Below are positions 58,971-64,000 of a DNA stretch of 64,000 nucleotides, piece by piece. How positions within the stretch are numbered: the first letter of the stretch is position 1; every line of letters begins with the position of its first letter. Location: the NCBI GenBank assembly GCA_026014805.1, contig JAOZHR010000025.1, forward strand, positions 1 through 64,000, in the 5' to 3' direction. The stretch is from Candidatus Bathyarchaeota archaeon. GTDB taxonomy: Archaea; Thermoproteota; Bathyarchaeia; Bathyarchaeales; SOJC01. Made by a program: the position numbers and the translations under genes. The notes below the pieces were generated by a model, which saw only the letters and a list, made by a program, of their open reading frames with translations, searched no databases and was not told the DNA's origin.

Positions 58971-59189
58971 ATGAGAAAAATCTATGGGCTTTTACTAATT
59001 ATAGCGCTATGCTTTATTCTAATTCCAGTAATCGCTTATTTCTTAGGTGGCTGGTACGCTTATTGGGGGCATGCTTTGCTTGCAATAGTGGCCGTTCTAG
59101 CAGTTTTCATAAAAACCCGCTACTACTGGGAGGAGATTGAATGGCGCCACCAATACCTGAAACGGGGTCAGAAATGGCCGTTGGCGTAA
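58971..59189 (+). CDS. Small two-helix membrane protein
   Basis: A 72-residue protein with helices at about 5-26 (YGLLLIIALCFILIPVIAYFL) and 31-47 (WGHALLAIVAVLAVFIK), and a basic tail with YWEEIEWRHQYLKRG. In the 216 bases before it, the sequence actcttttaaa occurs twice, 32 bases apart (58913 and 58945), both TATA-like. Unknown function; it might be expressed with the acyl-CoA dehydrogenase 115 bases downstream. Confidence 0.55.
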   Translation: MRKIYGLLLIIALCFILIPVIAYFLGGWYAYWGHALLAIVAVLAVFIKTRYYWEEIEWRHQYLKRGQKWPLA

Positions 59190-59303
59190 TCACTGCCATA
59201 GCAGCATTCCTGACCACAAGCATTCTCTTGGGTTTTTTCATGAGGAAGAAACGAAAGTTTGTTTCAAAAGCCATCAGATGTCTAGCAAGTTTTAAGTGTA
59301 GCA

Positions 59304-60869
59304 ATGTTTCATTCTAATACTCCAAAAGTCGTGTTTAATTTGATGGAGATATTTCCATGGTGGAATGAAAAGCAGAAGAAACTGGCTGAAGAAGCAAAAA
59401 CTTTCGCCGACAAGAACTTGTCGAAAGGAGAAGAAGTCGCTTGGACCCAAGAATTTCCTTCAACCCTTCTTAAAGAAGTAGCAGAGAAGGGGTGGTTCGG
59501 TGCTCTCATTCCAAAAGAATATGGTGGTATAGAACTTGGCGTAACGGGCTCTTGCATCATTGCGGAGGAACTTGGTCGCATATGTGCTGCACTGACAGCG
59601 GCCTATTCGGTAACCATGTTTGGCGGTGTAGAACAACCCATAAAGTTTGGCAATGAAGAACAAAAGCGAAAGTGGTTGCCCCAAGTTGCAAAAGGCATGC
59701 TCGGAGGCATCTGTATAACCGAACCCGGTGTGGGTTCAGATGCGGCAAGCATCGAAACGACGGCGACACAGGAGGGCGACCACTATGTGTTTAATGGCAA
59801 GAAACGTTTTATTACCAATGCAGGTATGGGCGACATTTATTGTGTGTATGCTAGGACCAGCGACCATCCCGAAGACAGAGCAAAGTATAGGCATCTTAGT
59901 GCATTTATCGTTGAGAAAGATACACCAGGATTTTCCCTTGAGCGAATCAACGAGTTGGGAGGGTGGATTGGACTTCCCAATGGATACTTGGACTTTGATG
60001 ATGCAAAGGTGCCTATGAGTTCTCGTTTGGGAGCCGAAGGCGAGGGTTGGACGATTCTTGTGGACGGGTTGAACTTTGAGAGAAATCTTTTCGCAGCTGG
60101 GATGCTTGGTCCTATGCGAGAAGCCATACGATATGCTGTTGGTCACTCAGAAAGACGTATTCAGTTCAAACAACCGTCAATTAATTTTGAGATTAATCAA
60201 TTCAAAATTGCCGACATGTTTGCGAGACTGCGGACCGCACGATTACTTGTGTATCACTCAGCACATCTTATGGACGTGAAAGCAGACGCCGTGATGGAAG
60301 CAACGAACGCCAAGCTCTACACGTCAGAAGCCTACGAGAGACATATGATTGACGCGATGCAGGTTATGGGCGGAGATGGTTGGACACGGTTCTACCCAGT
60401 TGAAGCACTCATGAGAGACACCCAAGTCAACAAATTAGGCGCCGGAACCAGCGAAGTGATGAGAATGGTTCTGTTCAGACAGGGAATACGCACAATGGCT
60501 GAGGAGCTGAAGATGCCGCACCGTCACATGCATCCTACATTAGGAGTACCTATCTCAACCTTAAGCCTCTCACCTATCACAGAAATTAATGAAAAAACTG
60601 TGCTTGAAATGCTGGCAGAAGACTACAAAGTAAACCCAGGACTTTACATGAGCCGCAACGACATGAAAGCACTCTTAACAGGCGTGACAGATGAAAAGCT
60701 TGACAGCATCATAACCGCGTTAGAAGCCAAAGGACTCGTTAAACTCCATCGTGACAGAAAAAGAAGAATTGCTTTGGCAAAAGCCTCATACAAAGGGTTG
60801 AAAGAAGCAAAACCGCTTGAAGATTATAAATGGTTCCCTGAGTGGGCTAAGAAGCAACTCAACATCTAA
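59304..60869 (+). CDS. Acyl-CoA dehydrogenase with C-terminal winged-helix-like extension
   Basis: A 521-residue FAD enzyme that oxidises acyl-CoA to enoyl-CoA. CITEPGVGSDAASIETTA and the FIVEKDTPGF region bind FAD and substrate. The catalytic Glu fits position 259 in NFERNLFAAG, the isovaleryl-CoA/long-chain type location; at the medium-chain location the residue is Ala380 (LGAGTSE). The C-terminal 110 residues (about 412-521) are an added helical domain with TDEKLDSIITALEAKGLVKLHRDRKRRIALA, which resembles a winged helix. An ATG at 59343 is a likely alternative start, directly before the conserved MEIFPWW. Confidence 0.88.
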   Translation: MFHSNTPKVVFNLMEIFPWWNEKQKKLAEEAKTFADKNLSKGEEVAWTQEFPSTLLKEVAEKGWFGALIPKEYGGIELGVTGSCIIAEELGRICAALTAAYSVTMFGGVEQPIKFGNEEQKRKWLPQVAKGMLGGICITEPGVGSDAASIETTATQEGDHYVFNGKKRFITNAGMGDIYCVYARTSDHPEDRAKYRHLSAFIVEKDTPGFSLERINELGGWIGLPNGYLDFDDAKVPMSSRLGAEGEGWTILVDGLNFERNLFAAGMLGPMREAIRYAVGHSERRIQFKQPSINFEINQFKIADMFARLRTARLLVYHSAHLMDVKADAVMEATNAKLYTSEAYERHMIDAMQVMGGDGWTRFYPVEALMRDTQVNKLGAGTSEVMRMVLFRQGIRTMAEELKMPHRHMHPTLGVPISTLSLSPITEINEKTVLEMLAEDYKVNPGLYMSRNDMKALLTGVTDEKLDSIITALEAKGLVKLHRDRKRRIALAKASYKGLKEAKPLEDYKWFPEWAKKQLNI

Positions 60870-60922
60870 GATGCACGCACATATGTACTCAGCAAATTTA
60901 TCAGTACTAGAGGAGATATGAA

Positions 60923-62071
60923 ATGGGTGTTGCAATTGTAGGAGTGGGGCAAACCCCTTTTAGTAGAAGTTGCGGGACAAGTATTCGAGAGCTGTGCTTC
61001 AAGGCATTCAGGGACGCTCTCGAAGACATCAATCTCGCACCTAAGGAGATAGACACCTCTGTGATTTGTTCCGCTCCAGAGTATGATAAGCAGAGAAGCC
61101 CAGCTGGACTGATATCTGAATATCTCGGTCTAACCCCCAAGCCAACGTTCTACGCCGAGTCTATTTGCTCTTCAAGCAGTACAGGGGTAAAAGTTGGGTA
61201 CAGCTTCGTAAAATCCAAACTTCACGATATAGTTGCAGTAATCGGTTTCCAAAAGATGTCAGAAATATCCTCAGCAGAAGTCCAAGAAAGGATGGGTAGA
61301 GGCGCAGATATACAATGGGAGTCACCCTTCGGCACCATGATGCCAGCTGGCTATGCAATGTTCGCCCACGCCCACATGCAAAAATATGGAACCACTGAAG
61401 AGCAGCTGGCAAAGATTAAGATTAAAAGCGCAAAATACTCGCTCTTAAACCCCTTGGCTATGTATCGAAGAGCAGTAACGTTGGAAGAGTGTCTAGAAGC
61501 TAGAGTTATAGCAAGCCCATTAAAGATGTTTGACTGTTGCGCAAACGCAGATGGCGCTTCGTGCGTGATCATGGCAAGTGAAGAAAAGGCCAAGAAGATA
61601 ACGGACACCCCGGTTTGGGTGGCAGGGATAGGCGCTGCAAGCGATACTCTATCCACAACGAGTAGGACTAATTTAACTGGTCTTGACTGTGCGATTAATG
61701 CTGGAAAGCAGGCTTACAGGATGGCTCATGTAGAGGCAAAGGATGTGGATGTGGCGGAGGTGCATGACTGCTTTACGATAGCTGAAATGATGGCATATGA
61801 AAACCTGGGCTTTTGCAAACCTGGCGAGGGAGGTAAGCTAATTGATGAATCACAAACGTACATTGGGGGCAAGATCCCTGTGAATGTTGATGGAGGGTTG
61901 CTGTCTAAAGGACATCCAATAGGTGCAACCGGGGGTTCGCAAATCAGAACGATTGTGTTCCAACTCCAAGGAATAGCCGGCAAAACCCAGGTTGACGGCG
62001 CTGAAATCGGTCTAGTCCATAACATTGGTGGGATTGGATTGTATGGAAATGTGACGATACTGCGAAGGTGA
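60923..62071 (+). CDS. Thiolase-family protein
   Basis: A 382-residue thiolase of the archaeal/SCP-x type. Cys82 in AESICSSSSTGVKVG is the nucleophile; the His of HNIGGIGLYG and the GHPIGATGGSQ motif complete the site. It would join or cleave acyl-CoA units. It lies 53 bases after the acyl-CoA dehydrogenase and overlaps the DUF35 gene, the usual partner of archaeal thiolases in the mevalonate or beta-oxidation setting. Confidence 0.9.
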   Translation: MGVAIVGVGQTPFSRSCGTSIRELCFKAFRDALEDINLAPKEIDTSVICSAPEYDKQRSPAGLISEYLGLTPKPTFYAESICSSSSTGVKVGYSFVKSKLHDIVAVIGFQKMSEISSAEVQERMGRGADIQWESPFGTMMPAGYAMFAHAHMQKYGTTEEQLAKIKIKSAKYSLLNPLAMYRRAVTLEECLEARVIASPLKMFDCCANADGASCVIMASEEKAKKITDTPVWVAGIGAASDTLSTTSRTNLTGLDCAINAGKQAYRMAHVEAKDVDVAEVHDCFTIAEMMAYENLGFCKPGEGGKLIDESQTYIGGKIPVNVDGGLLSKGHPIGATGGSQIRTIVFQLQGIAGKTQVDGAEIGLVHNIGGIGLYGNVTILRR

Positions 62072-62076
62072 TTTTC

Positions 62077-62490
62077 ATGAGTTTTAGCAAGTTTGGGAAG
62101 ATAAGTTATGTTTCAGAGACTAAGGTAGCGGATTTTGTGAAGTACTTAGAGGAAGGAAAAACCATGGCAACCAGATGCAGCAAATGTGGAAAACTCTACT
62201 TTCCTCCTAGAGCTGATTGCCCAGATGATTTGTCAATGGACATGACGTGGGAGGAGTTAAGCGGAAGATGTAAACTACTCACATATACCTTGGCTCATTT
62301 CGCACCAACTGGCTTCCAAGACGATTTGCCTTATACTATTGCCTTAGCACAATGTGAAGAAGGTGTAAAAGTATATGCACTTTTGAGCAAAGACATAAAT
62401 GGAGACGAAATCCGCATCGGCATGGATCTCCGACTCACGCCACTCCGATTACCCAATGGCAGAATCACCTACGAGCTGAAAAAGGTTTAA
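62077..62490 (+). CDS. DUF35 OB-fold protein with a zinc-ribbon remnant
   Basis: About 137 residues from the ATG at 62077 (a GTG at 62068 overlaps the thiolase stop). TRCSKCGKLYFPPRADCPDD is the rubredoxin-like ribbon of DUF35, with the fourth Cys replaced by Asp. The OB fold follows (CKLLTYTLAHFAPTGFQDDLPYTIALAQCEEGVKVYALL). In archaea this protein forms a complex with thiolase and HMG-CoA synthase and channels acetoacetyl-CoA; no HMG-CoA synthase gene is seen in this window. Confidence 0.88.
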   Translation: MSFSKFGKISYVSETKVADFVKYLEEGKTMATRCSKCGKLYFPPRADCPDDLSMDMTWEELSGRCKLLTYTLAHFAPTGFQDDLPYTIALAQCEEGVKVYALLSKDINGDEIRIGMDLRLTPLRLPNGRITYELKKV

Positions 62491-62524
62491 GTTTAATGCA
62501 TTAAATCATGGACTGGGTATTTAC

Positions 62525-63604
62525 ATGAGAGCCTATGGATCAATAAAGTTCGGTGTCGAATGCCCTAACTATCCTTGGGAAGTCATACGCGATACTGCCA
62601 TGTTGGCAGAGAAGATCGGATTCGACTCCTATTGGATTCCTGATCACCTTGTGGCTACCGGAGTAAGGCGTTGGGATGCTCTACACGCTTGGAGCACTCT
62701 TTGTGCCCTTGCTGTACAAACGAAAAAAATCAAGCTGGCTACTGGCGTGAGCGACACCTACCGGCATCATCCTGCTGCTTTAGCTCAAATGGCAGCGACT
62801 TGTGATGTCTTATCAGAAGGTCGGGCGATACTTGGGATAGGCCTAGGTGAGGCGATGAACCTGGTACCTTTTGGCATTCCTTATGACAAGCCAGTGGGAA
62901 GAACGATTGAGGCTATCCAGATTATCCGAAGATTGTTTACTGAAGATTTTGTTGATTTCAAAGGGAAATACTATGAGTTGAAGAAAGCCTTCCTACGACC
63001 TAAACCCGCGGTACCGATTTCTGAAACAGAGTATCGGTCTACTGTTCCAATATTTATTGCTGCAAGTTCACCGAGAACCATGAGGGTGACAGCCCAATAT
63101 GGCGACGGATGGTTGCCTGCAAACTTGGTGCCTGAAGAGTATAAGAATAACCTCGAAAAAATACGAGAAACAGCGAAGAAGTATGAGAGAGATCCTTCGA
63201 GTATAGAGCCTGCCCATTTCATGTACGCAGTAGTTGCTAAGGACGCAGAAACCGCTAGAAAGAGTATGATGCTGACTGGTAAGATGATGCTATTATCAAG
63301 GCCGAGGATACTCGAAAAAATTGGATTCGAACCTCCTACATACGACTTTGAGATGACATTTAAACTTGTTTTTCCGCGGGACGGGAAATCTTGGCTGGCG
63401 AAGTCTAGGGAGCTGCCAGATGATGTCGTTGAAAAGTCACCCTTCCTCTTTGGGTCGCCCGATGATATCATAGACAAGCTTGACGAGTTCGCTAAAGCTG
63501 GTTGTCGCCACTTTGTAATGAATTTTCAGGTCTCACCAAGGATTCTGAAGGAAACCTGCCAGCTTTTCGCGGAGAAAGTTATGCCCTACTTCAAGGAGAA
63601 GTAA
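62525..63604 (+). CDS. LLM-class flavin- or F420-dependent oxidoreductase
   Basis: A 359-residue luciferase-like TIM barrel. KFGVECPNYPWEVIRDTAMLAEKIGFDSYWIPDHLV and TKKIKLATGVSDTYRHHPAALAQMAATCDVLSEGRAILGIGLGEA are typical, as is VPIFIAASSPRTMRVTAQYGDGWLP. In archaea this family mostly uses F420, for example methylene-tetrahydromethanopterin reductase, but the substrate here is not clear. The gene starts 34 bases after the DUF35 gene, so it is in the same unit. Confidence 0.88.
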   Translation: MRAYGSIKFGVECPNYPWEVIRDTAMLAEKIGFDSYWIPDHLVATGVRRWDALHAWSTLCALAVQTKKIKLATGVSDTYRHHPAALAQMAATCDVLSEGRAILGIGLGEAMNLVPFGIPYDKPVGRTIEAIQIIRRLFTEDFVDFKGKYYELKKAFLRPKPAVPISETEYRSTVPIFIAASSPRTMRVTAQYGDGWLPANLVPEEYKNNLEKIRETAKKYERDPSSIEPAHFMYAVVAKDAETARKSMMLTGKMMLLSRPRILEKIGFEPPTYDFEMTFKLVFPRDGKSWLAKSRELPDDVVEKSPFLFGSPDDIIDKLDEFAKAGCRHFVMNFQVSPRILKETCQLFAEKVMPYFKEK

Positions 63605-63683
63605 GCCTTCCTGAAGAGGAACACCCCAAGGTAAACGCAATCCTAAGAGAATTTATATCAAAAGCCATGCTTAAAGTGGAGAC

Positions 63684-64000
63684 ATGGACACGCAGCAAGT
63701 GATTGAACACTTAAAACAGATAGTGAAACCAGAACAGATTCTAACAGACCTTGAAGACCTCTATGTATATTCTTTTGAAAAAATCTTTGAGAAACAAAAC
63801 CCAGTGCCAGACATAGTTGTTAAGACACTTTCATCTAAAGAAGCTCAAAGAATTCTCGAACTAGCTGGGAAAAGGGGCTTCACAGTTGTCAAGAGAGGTG
63901 CACCGCTTAATACCCAAAGCATAAGGAAGCTGCTAATCTTAATAGATGACGTTCCAGTTCCAGAACTGAAAAGAGTTCCATCAAAAATAAGTGAGACAGC
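63684..64000 (+). CDS. FAD-binding oxidase-like protein, N-terminal part (cut by window edge)
   Basis: The ATG at 63684 opens a frame that runs off the right edge (about 105 residues seen). DLYVYSFEKIFEKQNPVPDIVVKTLSSKEAQRILELAGKRGFTVVKRGA matches the start of the GlcD/PCMH FAD-binding domain. After RGAPLNTQS the sequence leaves the usual RGAGTSLxGGxxP pattern, so the domain may be truncated or changed. It lies 79 bases after the LLM gene. Confidence 0.6.
   Translation, partial: MDTQQVIEHLKQIVKPEQILTDLEDLYVYSFEKIFEKQNPVPDIVVKTLSSKEAQRILELAGKRGFTVVKRGAPLNTQSIRKLLILIDDVPVPELKRVPSKISET

Overview
The window looks like chromosomal DNA of an uncultivated TACK-type archaeon, most likely Bathyarchaeia or a close relative (inference). 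The support is archaeal throughout: a short ribbon-helix-helix gene overlapping ftsZ (cdrS-ftsZ arrangement), an archaeosortase, several winged-helix regulators of the archaeal HTH_45 type, a TackOD1-like multi-zinc-ribbon protein, class III (pilin-type) signal peptides with a two-platform TadA/TadC-like pilus machine, an F420-type LLM oxidoreductase, the thiolase plus DUF35 gene pair, TATA-like boxes placed for leaderless starts, and frequent GTG/TTG starts. I see no rRNA genes, no CRISPR array and no intact insertion sequence.

Layout. 1-3.4 kb: sulfate adenylyltransferase with an alkaline-phosphatase-superfamily protein (cut by the window edge) and a small RHH regulator, then a PIN/AbrB toxin-antitoxin pair and a broken membrane-hydrolase gene. 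3.4-11.7 kb: a cell-surface sorting region with an unusual archaeosortase (catalytic Cys/Arg/His core plus zinc ribbon, outer domain and C-terminal winged helix), a likely substrate with a VPEVPLG-transmembrane-basic C terminus, two related membrane-anchored proteins, the remains of a second archaeosortase, a GT2 glycosyltransferase, a second PIN toxin-antitoxin pair and a small secreted protein. 11.7-34.1 kb: a 22-kb surface-polysaccharide cluster, nearly all on the minus strand: glycosyltransferases, two Gfo/Idh oxidoreductases each paired with a DUF362 protein, methyltransferases, a DUF2206 membrane protein, NodB and PIG-L deacetylases, ATP-grasp, PHP, two FemAB/GNAT-like transferases, a LysA-like PLP protein and a HisC-like aminotransferase. 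A GH5 glycosidase is the only plus-strand gene inside it. A tRNA-Cys gene marks the end.

34.3-37.7 kb: a DUF1616 surface protein and its partner among four small winged-helix proteins and one unknown gene. 37.8-52.2 kb: mostly housekeeping: an e-MtaB-type methylthiotransferase, cdrS-ftsZ, PHP phosphoesterase, methionyl-tRNA synthetase, carbamate kinase, class II ribonucleotide reductase, ArsC-like reductase, rhomboid protease, a membrane coiled-coil protein with a possible HhH domain, a frameshifted methyltransferase and MoaE. 52.2-57.4 kb: a compact pilus operon (ATPase, two platform proteins, one short pilin, one 454-residue pilin-like protein). 57.4-64 kb: a TackOD1-like protein, small zinc-ribbon and membrane proteins, then a lipid/CoA operon: acyl-CoA dehydrogenase with a C-terminal helical domain, thiolase, DUF35 protein, LLM oxidoreductase and the start of an FAD-oxidase-like gene.

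The most interesting points are: (1) an archaeosortase locus next to a glycan cluster whose gene content (NodB deacetylase, FemAB-like pair, LysA-like PLP protein) recalls bacterial exosortase/EPS loci; (2) a sortase fused to a zinc ribbon and winged helix; (3) an FtsZ homologue that lacks the acidic residues of the catalytic T7 loop and has a changed tubulin signature; (4) a LysA-like protein lacking the usual catalytic Cys motif.
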